Assembly: GCA_023412495.1 (NCBI GenBank)
Contig: JAEYNP010000106.1
Location: forward strand, 1-61,807
Reading direction: 5' to 3'
Length of the DNA stretch: 61,807 nucleotides
DNA from: Pseudomonadota bacterium
GTDB taxonomy: Bacteria; Desulfobacterota; Desulfobulbia; Desulfobulbales; Desulfocapsaceae
In this document: positions 8,215 to 19,657 of the stretch, piece by piece
Numbering within the stretch: position 1 is the first letter of the stretch
Layout of the letters: each line of letters begins with the position of its first letter
The notes under the pieces: model-generated
What the model was told of the DNA's origin: nothing
Databases searched by the model: none
The model's input: only the letters and a program-made list of their open reading frames with translations
Made by a program: the position numbers and the translations under genes

Positions 8215-9825
8215 ATGAAAGCACCAACCGTTTGTTACGACATCCTCAGCCCCGTCAAATTCCTCGGCCGCAGCGCCTCGGTCTATCCCGACAAGGTGGC
8301 CGTGATCCACGGCGAAAAGCGCTTCACCTACCGCGAATTCCAGGAGCGCGTCCACCGGCTGGCCAGCGCCCTGAAAAGCAAGGGGATAGCGAAAGGGGAC
8401 AAGGTGGCCTTCCTCTGCCCCAACATCCCGCCGATGCTGGAGGCCCATTACGCGGTGCCGATGATCGGCGCGGTGCTGGTCAGCATCAATACACGGCTCT
8501 CGCCCGGCGAGATCGCCTATATCATCAACCATTCCGATACCAAGGCGGTCTTCGTCGACAACCAGCTGGCAGGGTCGATCCTGCCGGTGCTGAAAGAATT
8601 GCCGCAGGTGGAGTTCTTCGTCAATATCTGCGATGCGAGCGAGGATCGACCGCTTCCGGGCGACGAATACGAAAGCCTTCTCGCGGCCGGCTCGCCCGAG
8701 CCGCCCGCCCTCGAGATCGACGACGAGTACCAGGTGGCGACCATCAACTACACCAGCGGGACCACCGGCCGGCCCAAGGGAGTGATGTACCACCACCGCG
8801 GCGCCTACCTCAATGCCCTGGGCGAGATCCAGGAGTCGGGGATGGGAAGCGACGCCGTCTATCTCTGGACCCTGCCGATGTTCCACTGCAACGGCTGGTG
8901 CTTCACCTGGGCGGTGACCGCGATGGGCGGAACCCATGTCTGTCTGCGCCAGGTGGAGGCGGCGACCATCTTCCGCCTGATCATGACGGAGAAGGTTTCC
9001 CATCTCTGCGCGGCGCCGACCATCCTCATCATGATGATCTCCTACCCGGAGGCGAAAAACCTCCAGCTCAAGCGGCCGCTCACCATACTCACCGCCGGAG
9101 CCCCGCCCTCGCCCACCGTGATCGAGCAGATCGAGGGCCTGGGCGCCCACATCATCCACGTCTACGGCCTGACCGAAGTCTACGGCCCGCACAGCGTCTG
9201 CGCCCGCCAGGACTCGTGGGTGGGCATGGACCGGGAGGAACTGGCCAAGGTCAAATCCCGCCAGGGCGTGCCCTACGTCGTCGCTCTCTACATGGACGTG
9301 GTCGACATGGTGACCATGGAGCCCGTGCCCCGCGACGGCAAGACCATGGGGGAGATCGTCATGCGCGGCAACAACGTGATGCTCGGCTACTACAAGGATG
9401 AAAAGGCCACCGCCGACGCCTTCAAGGGCGGCTGGTTCCACAGCGGCGATCTCGCCGTGATGCACCCCGACGGCTACGTGCAGATCATGGACCGCGGCAA
9501 GGATATCATCATCAGCGGCGGCGAGAATATTTCCTCGATCGAGCTGGAGAACGTCATCTACCGCCATCCCAAAGTCCAGGAAGTGGCCGTGGTCTCCACC
9601 CCCGACCCGAAGTGGGGCGAGGTGCCCAAGGCCTTCGTCACCCCCAAGCCCGGCACCAACCCGACCGCCGATGAAATCATAGAGTTCTGCAAGGCCAACC
9701 TGGCCCGTTTCAAGGCCCCCAAGGAGGTGGTCTTCTGCGAGCTGCCGAAGACCGCCACCGGCAAGATCACCAAGTTCACCCTCCGCAACCAGGAGTGGCA
9801 GGGGCGTGAACGCAAGGTGAATTAG
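8215..9825 (+). CDS. AMP-dependent acyl-CoA synthetase
   Basis: A 536-residue member of the ANL superfamily (adenylate-forming fatty acyl-CoA synthetases). It activates a carboxylic acid to the acyl-AMP and then the CoA thioester. The AMP-binding P-loop motif YTSGTTGRPKG is near residue 180, the A5 region YGLTEVYGP is in the middle, and the C-terminal A8 hinge (SGDLAVMHPDGY), the ISGGENISSIELE block and the catalytic Lys in TATGKITK are present, so the enzyme looks intact. An ATG two codons upstream (8209) is only one base from GGAG; the ATG at 8215 has proper spacing. The acid chain length is not certain; medium-chain substrates are typical of close relatives. Shares an upstream motif with the acetate permease. 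Confidence 0.92.
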   Translation: MKAPTVCYDILSPVKFLGRSASVYPDKVAVIHGEKRFTYREFQERVHRLASALKSKGIAKGDKVAFLCPNIPPMLEAHYAVPMIGAVLVSINTRLSPGEIAYIINHSDTKAVFVDNQLAGSILPVLKELPQVEFFVNICDASEDRPLPGDEYESLLAAGSPEPPALEIDDEYQVATINYTSGTTGRPKGVMYHHRGAYLNALGEIQESGMGSDAVYLWTLPMFHCNGWCFTWAVTAMGGTHVCLRQVEAATIFRLIMTEKVSHLCAAPTILIMMISYPEAKNLQLKRPLTILTAGAPPSPTVIEQIEGLGAHIIHVYGLTEVYGPHSVCARQDSWVGMDREELAKVKSRQGVPYVVALYMDVVDMVTMEPVPRDGKTMGEIVMRGNNVMLGYYKDEKATADAFKGGWFHSGDLAVMHPDGYVQIMDRGKDIIISGGENISSIELENVIYRHPKVQEVAVVSTPDPKWGEVPKAFVTPKPGTNPTADEIIEFCKANLARFKAPKEVVFCELPKTATGKITKFTLRNQEWQGRERKVN

Positions 9826-9876
9826 TACCTTAGAAATTCATTTCTTGTTTTTTGAGAATGAATTTCGTGAAGGTAC
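9825..9876 (+). terminator. long stem-loop after acyl-CoA synthetase gene
   Basis: A stem of about 18 base pairs starts at the last base of the stop codon (GTACCTT...AAATTCATT pairing with AATGAATTT...AAGGTAC), with a T-rich loop. A second small hairpin (CCCCTCAAGGGGG) follows at 9882-9894. There is no clean 3' T-run, so it may be a transcript-stabilising or bidirectional structure rather than a classical terminator. The rest of the gap to 10056 holds further hairpins (GATCCGGC at 9995 with GCCGGATC at 10016) that could end the convergent regulator transcript. Confidence 0.6.
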
Positions 9877-10056
9877 TTATACCCCTCAAGGGGGTACTGA
9901 AAAGAGTCCCCTTGCTGTAGGAGGGGATCACAACCCTTGGGTTGCGGGCGTCAGCCCGCATTAGCCAACTGCGGTATCTTATCATGAAGCTGATGATCCG
10001 GCTCGCTCTGGCCTGGCCGGATCGTCATCCTCAGAAGCGAACCCATATCGCCCCAC

Positions 10057-11457
10057 TCAATCTGGTTTGAGTGGAATTTCCCACTTTTTCATATACTTCC
10101 ACACCGCGGTATGACTCACGCCAAGGGTTCTTGCCACCTCCGCCTTGTTCCAGCCGAACTCTCCCAGCAGCGATAGCAGCCGCTCTTTCGAGATTCCCGG
10201 ACTCGCGGTTCTATTCCCTCCGCCTCTGCCATGATTCTGCGAGGGGACATCCCCGACATGCCGCCGCAGCAGCTCGGGAAGGTCCTCCGGCTCGATCCGG
10301 TCCCGGTTGCAGAGGACGAAGGCGTGTTCCATGGCATTCTCCAATTCCCGGACATTGCCCGGCCAGCTGTGATCCATGAAGATGCGCATGACCTCGCGGG
10401 AGGCGTCGACGATGGATTTCCCGGTGCGCCCGTTCAACTTCCGGATGAAATGGCTGACCAGCAGCGGAATGTCCTCCCGGCGTTCCCTGAGCGGCGGCAC
10501 CCTGATCGGAAAGACATTCAGCCGGTAAAAGAGGTCCTCCCTGAACTTGCCCGCCGCCACCAGGGCGTGGAGGTCCCGATGGGTGGCCGTGACGATCCGG
10601 ATGTCGATCCTGCGCTTTTTCGACTCCCCGACGCGCTCGATTTCCCTGCCCTGGAGAACGCGCAGGAGCTTGACCTGGATGAACGGATTCAGCTCGCCGA
10701 TCTCGTCCAGAAAAAGCGTGCCCTCGTTGGCCTCTTCAAAGCGCCCGATCCTTGAGCGGACCGCCCCGGTATAGGCGCCCTTCACATGGCCGAACAGCTC
10801 GCTCTCCAGCAGGTTCTCCGGCAGGGCGCTGCAGTTGACCGTGACCAGGGGGTGGTTCTTCCGCCCGCTGTTATAATGGATGGCCCCCGCGATCAGTTCC
10901 TTGCCGGTGCCGCTCTCTCCCTGGATGAGCACGGTCGCGTCGCTGGCTGCAGCCATCCTGATCGCCCGGAAAACATCCTGCATGGCCCTGCTTCCGCCGA
11001 TGATGTTGTCAAGCCGGTGCAGTTCCCCCAGCCTGAGGGAGGCTTCCTCCGCCTGCTGCCGCGCCCTGTTCAGCTCCGAGATGTCGGTGACGGTCTCGAC
11101 GATCCCGAGCGTCCTGCCGGGCTCGTCCCTGACCACGCTGGCATGCTTGATGACGGCGACATCGTGCCCGTCCTTGTGCTGCAGCCGGCACTCCTTGGCG
11201 CCGGAATAGCCCTTCTCGAAGATCCTGCACTTCCCGATATCCGCCGGGCAGTCCATGCCGAAACAGCGGCTGCAGGCAAGCAGCGCGCAGGTTTTCCCCA
11301 GGGCCTCTCCGGCGCTGTAACCGCTTATCCTCTCCATGGCCCGGTTCCAGAAGACGATTCTCCCGTCATTGTCCAGGATGAACACGCCGTCGGCCATGGA
11401 ATCGACGATGCAACGGACAAGCCCTTCATTCCAGATCTTCGCATTTTCCTCTGCCAT
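10057..11457 (-). CDS. sigma-54-dependent activator with Cys-rich PAS domain
   Basis: A 466-residue enhancer-binding protein. An N-terminal PAS domain (about 10-130) carries an unusual cluster of cysteines (Cys57, 62, 65, 70, 77 and 90), which could hold a metal, a cluster or a redox switch. The AAA+ domain has Walker A GESGTGKE (180-187) and the sigma-54-contact loop GAYTGA (227-232), the common Tyr variant of GAFTGA. The last 40 residues form a Fis-type helix-turn-helix. There is no response-regulator receiver domain, so it senses its signal directly. It is divergent from the DUF302/BASS genes, and the shared intergenic region holds repeated GTAAC/GTTAC sites and a -24/-12 promoter pointing to that operon, its probable target. 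Confidence 0.93.
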   Translation of the reverse strand: MAEENAKIWNEGLVRCIVDSMADGVFILDNDGRIVFWNRAMERISGYSAGEALGKTCALLACSRCFGMDCPADIGKCRIFEKGYSGAKECRLQHKDGHDVAVIKHASVVRDEPGRTLGIVETVTDISELNRARQQAEEASLRLGELHRLDNIIGGSRAMQDVFRAIRMAAASDATVLIQGESGTGKELIAGAIHYNSGRKNHPLVTVNCSALPENLLESELFGHVKGAYTGAVRSRIGRFEEANEGTLFLDEIGELNPFIQVKLLRVLQGREIERVGESKKRRIDIRIVTATHRDLHALVAAGKFREDLFYRLNVFPIRVPPLRERREDIPLLVSHFIRKLNGRTGKSIVDASREVMRIFMDHSWPGNVRELENAMEHAFVLCNRDRIEPEDLPELLRRHVGDVPSQNHGRGGGNRTASPGISKERLLSLLGEFGWNKAEVARTLGVSHTAVWKYMKKWEIPLKPD

Positions 11458-11485
11458 CCTCCGCCTCCGCGAGATTGACGCAATC

Positions 11486-11537
11486 GTTACCGCCAGACGG
11501 CAGTAACGTTACCATGTGTTACTTTAATATGGTAACA
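11486..11537 (+). promoter_or_regulatory. activator binding-site cluster (GTAAC/GTTAC palindromes)
   Basis: The pentamer GTTAC or its complement occurs at 11486-11490, twice as the perfect palindrome GTAACGTTAC at 11503-11512, at 11518-11522 and at 11532-11536. TGTTAC (11517) and GTAACA (11532) form a second inverted pair. The cluster lies 70-125 bases upstream of a -24/-12 promoter, the usual distance for enhancer sites of sigma-54 activators, and immediately upstream of the activator gene, so it may also mediate autoregulation. Confidence 0.65.
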
Positions 11538-11608
11538 TTTTTGCGCCTCGTCGAGATTTTCAACGAAAGATCAGGCGAATTCAGGGCGTTGCCTGTCCGA
11601 TGGCAGGT

Positions 11609-11624
11609 TGGCACGCAGTTTGAT
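11609..11624 (+). promoter_or_regulatory. sigma-54 (-24/-12) promoter
   Basis: TGGCACG at 11609-11615 followed by TTGAT at 11620-11624. The GG of the -24 element and the G of the -12 element are exactly 12 bases apart as required. It sits 59 bases upstream of the DUF302 gene. The -12 element departs from the TTGCA consensus at the last two positions. Confidence 0.75.
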
Positions 11625-11682
11625 TTCAAGAGAGGAAATGCCGGAACCGGCCAACCTATAACACTCATCGAGGAGGACAGAC

Positions 11683-12096
11683 ATGAACAGCGACACCCTC
11701 TACGCAGTCGAAAGCGAGAAAAGCGTCATCCGGTTTGTCGAGGATTTCGCCAAGGTCGCCAAGGCCAACGATTTCGTCATCAACAACAGCGCGACGATGA
11801 ACATGAAACAGACCTTCAGGGCGCACGGGGGCAGCGTGCCGGAGGATTTCGACCTCCACATGATCCAGGTCTGCAAGCCGACCAAAGCGGACAAGAGCCT
11901 CAGCCACAATCCTGAGCGGGCCATCCTGATGCCCAAGTTCGTCCACGTCTTCTCCAAAAACAGCAGAACCCAGATCCGTTACCTGAGCTACACCCCGGAG
12001 CAGATCGCCGATCTCGTCCCGCACGACAGCGCCTTCCCCGAATCGCTGGCGCAGACCTTCGCCCAGATACGGTCCATGATCGACGAAGCCCGCTGA
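11683..12096 (+). CDS. DUF302-family protein
   Basis: A 137-residue soluble protein with no signal peptide. The pattern of an N-terminal amphipathic helix, a central QVCKPTKADKSL...NPERAILMPKFVHVF block and a C-terminal strand/helix fits the DUF302 fold (small proteins often linked to metal, arsenic or sulfur handling). Biochemical function unknown. AGGAGG lies just upstream of the ATG. It is first in an operon with the BASS/ACR3-type transporter 42 bases downstream and is preceded by the sigma-54 promoter at 11609. Confidence 0.65.
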   Translation: MNSDTLYAVESEKSVIRFVEDFAKVAKANDFVINNSATMNMKQTFRAHGGSVPEDFDLHMIQVCKPTKADKSLSHNPERAILMPKFVHVFSKNSRTQIRYLSYTPEQIADLVPHDSAFPESLAQTFAQIRSMIDEAR

Positions 12097-12138
12097 CAGC
12101 AATCACATCACATCATCTACGAGTGAACAGGAGGGGCT

Positions 12139-13128
12139 ATGTGGACATTTCTGATCAAGATCAACAAGAACCTGGTATACGCCATTCCCGCGCTGATGCT
12201 GGCCGGACTCATCTTCGGCAGCTTCATCGACCAGTCCTTCGTCAGGCAGATGAAGGCGCTGATCGTGCCGCTGACCTTTCTCATGGTGTTCCCCATGATG
12301 GTGACGCTGAACATCAAGCATCTCAAGCAGGGGCTGCAGCCGAAAATCCAGGCAACGGCAATCTTCATCAATTTCGCCGTCATCCCGTTCGCCGCTTTCT
12401 TTCTGGGCGGAGTTTTTTTCGCCGACCGGCCGTACATGGCCCTCGGCCTCCTTCTCGCCTCGCTTCTGCCGACCAGCGGCATGACGATCTCCTGGACCGG
12501 ATTTGCCAAGGGCAACATGGGCGCCGCCATCAATATGACCGTGATCGGCCTCACCCTCGGCTCCCTGGCAACGCCCTTCTACGTCAGCAGCCTCATGGGG
12601 GCCACGGTTGAAGTCGACTTCCTGAACGTCGTCCAGCAGATCGCCGTGATTGTCTTCCTGCCGATGGGCCTGGGGTACGCCACCCGACAGTCGCTGCTGA
12701 AGAAGTATGGCATGGAGGAGTTCAAGAGCCGCCTCGCCCCCCGGTTCCCCGCCCTGTCGACCATCGGCGTGCTGGGGATCGTCTTTGTTGCCATGGCCCT
12801 GAAAGCCAGAACCATTTTGGCCGCTCCGGCGGAACTGCTGTCCATTTTCCTGCCGCTTCTGCTGCTTTACCTCTTCAACTTCACGCTCTCGACCCTCATC
12901 GGCAGGAGTTACTTCAGCCGTGGGGACGGTATCGCCCTGGTCTACGGCACGGTCATGAGAAACCTGTCGATCGCACTTGCGGTCGCCATCAACGCCTTTG
13001 GCGAATCGGGAGCGGATGCAGCCCTGGTTATCGCCCTTGCCTATATCATCCAGGTGCAGTCCGCGGCATGGTATGTGAAATGCACCGACTGGCTTTTCGG
13101 CCGGCTGCCGGTCCCGGAGAAGGCGTAA
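12139..13128 (+). CDS. BASS/ACR3-superfamily transporter (arsenic-resistance-like)
   Basis: A 329-residue protein with about ten membrane helices of the bile acid:sodium symporter/arsenite exporter superfamily. The [11 protein letters not shown] stretch (about 115-125) and the [12 protein letters not shown] stretch (about 273-284) correspond to the unwound, substrate-contacting helices of the family. Annotations of relatives vary between arsenic resistance protein and Na+-organic-anion symporter. The ACR3 hallmark Cys in the fourth helix is not obvious, so an organic acid or other anion remains possible. AGGAGG lies just before the ATG. Only 11 bases separate its stop from the convergent RND gene. 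Confidence 0.8.
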   Translation: MWTFLIKINKNLVYAIPALMLAGLIFGSFIDQSFVRQMKALIVPLTFLMVFPMMVTLNIKHLKQGLQPKIQATAIFINFAVIPFAAFFLGGVFFADRPYMALGLLLASLLPTSGMTISWTGFAKGNMGAAINMTVIGLTLGSLATPFYVSSLMGATVEVDFLNVVQQIAVIVFLPMGLGYATRQSLLKKYGMEEFKSRLAPRFPALSTIGVLGIVFVAMALKARTILAAPAELLSIFLPLLLLYLFNFTLSTLIGRSYFSRGDGIALVYGTVMRNLSIALAVAINAFGESGADAALVIALAYIIQVQSAAWYVKCTDWLFGRLPVPEKA

Positions 13129-13139
13129 CATAGGGAGGG

Positions 13140-16226
<3,087 letters not shown>

Positions 16227-16227
16227 C

Positions 16228-17460
16228 TCAGCCTCCCCTCCGCCCGTCCTCCTGTGGGAGCGGCGCCCCGGCGGCCTCAGGGTCCCGCCCGGCTTCGGCC
16301 CCGGCCGCCTCAACCCGAAGTTTTACCCCTTGCGTGACCGTTGCCAGGCTCGAGGTCACCACCTGCTCGCCATCGTCGAGACCTCCCTCTATGTAGGCGT
16401 ATGCCGCGTCCTGGAAGGCAACCCCCACATCGCGGATATCCAGGATTCCGTCCCGCATGACCCAGACCGTATCGCCCTGCCGCAGATAATCCCGATCGAG
16501 TCGCACTACGCCCTCGATTTCGACGGCCTCGATATGGACTTCGACAAAGCTGCCGATGACCAGGGCCGGCTTGTCCGAGACGTCCTGCCGCAGGGCGAGC
16601 GGATCCTGAACGGCTACCAGCACCCGGGCCAGGCGGGTCTGTTCCTCCAGGGCCCCTATCAGCGAGAGCATGCGCCCTTGCCGATAGGTCCCCGCCGGCC
16701 AGGCCCCGGGATTGTAGACCCTGGCGGCCGCTCCTTCTTTTCCTGGGCCGGGAAAGTCGATCCAGCGGAGTTTGGCCGCGGGGACGGTGGTCTCCACCCA
16801 ATATGTCTCCAGGCCCACCAGCCGCCCGAGACGGTCGCCCGCCGAGACCTGGGAGCCGACATTCACCTCGCGGCTGAGGATATGGGCGTCGAAGGGCGCC
16901 CGGACCTCGGTCCGCCGCAACTCCAGTTCCGCCTGGCTCACGGCCGCCCGGGCGGCCTCGACCCGGGCCCGCGCGGTATTGAGCTGGGGCTTGCGCAGCA
17001 TCAGGGCCTCGTTCTCGGGGGAGAGCTCCTCGCCGAGGAGCTGGTAATCCTGCCGGGCGACGTTCTGCCGGCCGAGTTCCAGATTGAGATCGGCGGTGGC
17101 CTGGCGAAGTTCGCTCCTGCGCTGCTGCAGCACATTTCGGTAATCAGAGGGATCGATGCGGAGCAGCACTGTACCCTCGGCGACATGTTCCCCGGGAACA
17201 AAGGAAGGGGCAAGCTCGACGACCTCGCCGCCGACCCGCGGACTCAGGATTATTTCCCGGGCCGGCCGGACGGTTCCCATTGCGACGATGGTCGGGCGGA
17301 AGGTTCCCCGCCGCGCCAGGGCGACCTCGACGAGCATGGCCCCCTCCCGGGTGGCAGCCTCGCGGCGGGCGGTGGGTTCGGTGAAGAAGATCACGGCGGT
17401 CACGGCAATTCCCGCCAGGAGGATGAGGCTGCAGAGCAGCGCTGTCTTTTTCCGGTTCAT
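16228..17460 (-). CDS. RND pump periplasmic adaptor (HlyD/AcrA family)
   Basis: A 410-residue membrane-fusion protein. The N-terminus ([26 protein letters not shown]) is an uncleaved anchor or signal. Then come the lipoyl half-motifs ([20 protein letters not shown] and [23 protein letters not shown]) flanking an alpha-hairpin of about 110 residues, and beta-barrel and membrane-proximal domains. It bridges the permease and the outer-membrane channel. Its stop is directly followed by the permease start, so they are co-translated. The 412 bases upstream (17461-17872) hold no convincing gene, but include the hairpin at 17834-17862. Confidence 0.92.
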   Translation of the reverse strand: MNRKKTALLCSLILLAGIAVTAVIFFTEPTARREAATREGAMLVEVALARRGTFRPTIVAMGTVRPAREIILSPRVGGEVVELAPSFVPGEHVAEGTVLLRIDPSDYRNVLQQRRSELRQATADLNLELGRQNVARQDYQLLGEELSPENEALMLRKPQLNTARARVEAARAAVSQAELELRRTEVRAPFDAHILSREVNVGSQVSAGDRLGRLVGLETYWVETTVPAAKLRWIDFPGPGKEGAAARVYNPGAWPAGTYRQGRMLSLIGALEEQTRLARVLVAVQDPLALRQDVSDKPALVIGSFVEVHIEAVEIEGVVRLDRDYLRQGDTVWVMRDGILDIRDVGVAFQDAAYAYIEGGLDDGEQVVTSSLATVTQGVKLRVEAAGAEAGRDPEAAGAPLPQEDGRRGG

Positions 17461-17833
17461 TCGATCAGTTCATTCGAGATATGATCCGAGGAAGATCCCC
17501 GGAGCCATGCATGCCGTGGACCGGTCGTCCCGATCGTTATTCCTTCGAAAAGAAGGTTTTAAGCAGCGCCTGCATTGTCAAGTTTTTAGGGTGCTTCATC
17601 GGGAAGGAGGCCGGCGGGCGACGACGAAAGAGGTAGCCGCCGCTCACAGGGCGGCCGAAAGGGCGGGTGGCTATTGATGGACAGTTGCAGCCGGTGCCTT
17701 GAGCCGACAGGCCATCGTCGATCCGGGTGCAAACGCCCGAAAATCGAGCCGCGTGTGAAAGAAATGTCGCTTGAACGCCAGCCAACGCCCCGGATTCATC
17801 CGAACCCGTTGACCAGCAGCTGGAAGAGGGATA

Positions 17834-17862
17834 GCCGGCATTATGCTTGCGCTTATGCCGGC
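17834..17862 (-). terminator. stem-loop downstream of EF-hand protein gene
   Basis: GCCGGCAT at 17834-17841 pairs with ATGCCGGC at 17855-17862 around a 13-base loop, 11 bases past the stop of the minus-strand gene at 17873. No T-run follows, so intrinsic termination is uncertain. Confidence 0.45.
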
Positions 17863-17872
17863 CAATCGTCGT

Positions 17873-18871
17873 TTAGCTCGCTTCTTGAATCTGATCCCAG
17901 TCTATGCGGAAGGTCTGCCCCTTTGTCCGCAGGCGGTCGGCAATCAAGGCTTTTTTGCCGTCTATTTCAGTCAGCCGCGCCAGGATCTGCAGTTGCTGAC
18001 CCTGCGATATCTTGGGCAACTGCTGTTGCGGCCCGAGATTGACGAGTGTTTTGGTGCCGTTCTGCAGTTCCACACGGGCCATCAGCATGTTGTGCTCGCC
18101 TCTGGACAGCGTCCTGGTGTTGAGCACCTTGGCGTTCAATCGATGCAGCGGATTGGTCTCGCTCCTGTCGATCTTCACTCTCTTGTCGCCCACCTGCAGA
18201 CGGTTGGCCAGCAACATGAAATTATCGTTTATTTCACCCTGTATGCCGGACACTTGGATCTGTTGCCCCTTCTGCAGATTCAGCGAGGAAAGATCATCCT
18301 GCGGACCAAGGTCTATATTGGCGACGCCCTTTTCCGTTTCGACCTTGGCAACAAGGTGGGTCTTGCCGGAGTTGGCTATTTCCACCTCATTGGTACTGAT
18401 CAACCGACCCTTCACCTGGTCCTGCTGCATTTTGCGGGCTTGGGCGGTTTCCTGGCCGCTGGCCTGCTGTTCGGCAGCCCGCTGACCCGACCGCTGCGCC
18501 TGCATTTTTTGCAGGTCATACACGGTGATCGTCTCGAAGGCATCGAATGCGCCGTCGTTGTTGTAATCATAACCCAGGTTTACGATGCCTTTCGGGTCAA
18601 GCCTCCACAGGTTTACGGTCTGCTGCTGCCGCTGTTCCGACGCTCCCTGCCGGCGAGCCTGATCGGGCCGTTGCTGGCTTTCCATTTGCCGACCCTGCCG
18701 TTCGGTCATCTGGGCTTGGCCCTGCCGTTCGGTCATCTGAGTTTGACTCTGTTGATCCTCCCACCTGCTTTGCTGCTGTGCCTGAGCATGGCCGTACAGG
18801 ATGGCGATCAGGACAAACACCGAAACCAACACGAGGTTGATCGGCTTTATTTGGATATTGTTTATTTTCAT
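17873..18871 (-). CDS. secreted Gln-rich protein with EF-hand loop and duplicated beta domain
   Basis: A 332-residue protein with an N-terminal signal (hydrophobic core about 13-25, cleavage near AQA). A Gln/Arg-rich low-complexity region (31-85) contains a tandem MTERQGQ repeat. The segment DYNNDGAFDAFE (about 101-112) has Asp, Asn, Asp, Gly, Asp and Glu at positions 1, 3, 5, 6, 9 and 12, a textbook calcium-binding EF-hand loop. After a second Gln-rich stretch come two similar beta-rich repeats (about 155-235 and 250-330), each containing a (D/N)LGPQ turn and a GQQ(I/L)Q block. No family recognised. TGAGGATT precedes the ATG. It is co-transcribed with the Tyr-rich secreted protein 42 bases upstream and lies between RND pump components. 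Confidence 0.75.
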   Translation of the reverse strand: MKINNIQIKPINLVLVSVFVLIAILYGHAQAQQQSRWEDQQSQTQMTERQGQAQMTERQGRQMESQQRPDQARRQGASEQRQQQTVNLWRLDPKGIVNLGYDYNNDGAFDAFETITVYDLQKMQAQRSGQRAAEQQASGQETAQARKMQQDQVKGRLISTNEVEIANSGKTHLVAKVETEKGVANIDLGPQDDLSSLNLQKGQQIQVSGIQGEINDNFMLLANRLQVGDKRVKIDRSETNPLHRLNAKVLNTRTLSRGEHNMLMARVELQNGTKTLVNLGPQQQLPKISQGQQLQILARLTEIDGKKALIADRLRTKGQTFRIDWDQIQEAS

Positions 18872-18913
18872 GACATAATCCTCAAAAATTATATGAACTG
18901 CAATGCGAGTTCC

Positions 18914-19309
18914 TTACTTGGTGGTGGTTTCCTTGGTGTTGCCTTCGTACCAGGTATCGAACGTAGGGTCATACCAGTCTTCCGTGTAATAGTTGTACCC
19001 ATAGGGGTCGTAGTCGAACATCGGATCGTTATAGTAAGGAGACACCCCATAGTTGGACTGGAGTTCATACCAAGGGTCATAGTAGTCATACCCATAGTAG
19101 AAATCGTTCCAGTCAGATTCATAGTCGACGCCACCGCCGGTTGTGAACCAATCCGATGGATCATACCATTCCTCCTGGTGCAGGCCTTCATCCGCCTCAT
19201 ACTCGTATTCCTGGGCAAATGATGTACTGTGCAAAGACATTGTCAGAGCCAGCCCAGCGAATACGGCAAAAACCTGCAGTAACTTGTTTTTGTTCATCTT
19301 TTTAATCAT
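18914..19309 (-). CDS. secreted Tyr/Asp-rich low-complexity protein
   Basis: A 131-residue protein. The start at 19309 is supported by GGAGG five bases upstream; the frame is open 19 codons further. It has a signal peptide (MIKKMNKNKLLQVFAVFAGLA, cleavage near SFA) and a mature part extremely rich in Tyr, Asp, Trp and Gly with hardly any hydrophobic core, for example DFYYGYDYYDPWYEL. Such composition is seen in extracellular matrix, adhesive or metal-templating proteins, but I recognise no family. It is first of a two-gene unit with the EF-hand protein. Codon use looks like that of its neighbours though the region is less GC-rich. Confidence 0.7.
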   Translation of the reverse strand: MIKKMNKNKLLQVFAVFAGLALTMSLHSTSFAQEYEYEADEGLHQEEWYDPSDWFTTGGGVDYESDWNDFYYGYDYYDPWYELQSNYGVSPYYNDPMFDYDPYGYNYYTEDWYDPTFDTWYEGNTKETTTK

Positions 19310-19361
19310 AACAACCTCCATTTCTTCTTGTGGTGAAAGCAATTCGAAGAGTTCTTTTGAA

Positions 19362-19382
19362 TACACTGATTACATCAGAGTA
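19362..19382. promoter_or_regulatory. palindromic candidate operator upstream of Tyr-rich gene
   Basis: TAC-A-CTGAT-TAC-ATCAG-A-GTA is an imperfect 21-base palindrome with arms CTGAT/ATCAG and TAC/GTA, 53-73 bases upstream of the chosen start at 19309. The rest of 19383-19657 is relatively AT-rich and shows no gene. Confidence 0.4.
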
Positions 19383-19657
19383 CATTGAAGAAATCATACC
19401 TCTTATCCTTCGACCTCAATAACCTTCACCGGTATTTATTTTTTCCTAACCATTGAATCTGGGCTGGAAAAGGCGTTACCTAACATCTTTTTACTCTTTT
19501 CGAGCTTGTCAATGGAGGCTGGAGCCGGGTTTTAAAAGATGTTGCTTTTCCCTATTGGGCGGCGCAGTGCTCGGCGAGTGATTCCGAGGGACCTGCCAAG
19601 GCAGCATTGCAGGAATATCGGCGCCGCCTCCCTCGCTTGAGGATTCGGCGGAAAAAT

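Noticed and set aside
17461..17872. Short open frames upstream of the RND adaptor
   Set aside because: No ribosome sites, no similarity, composition unlike the neighbours; only the hairpin at 17834-17862 is supported.
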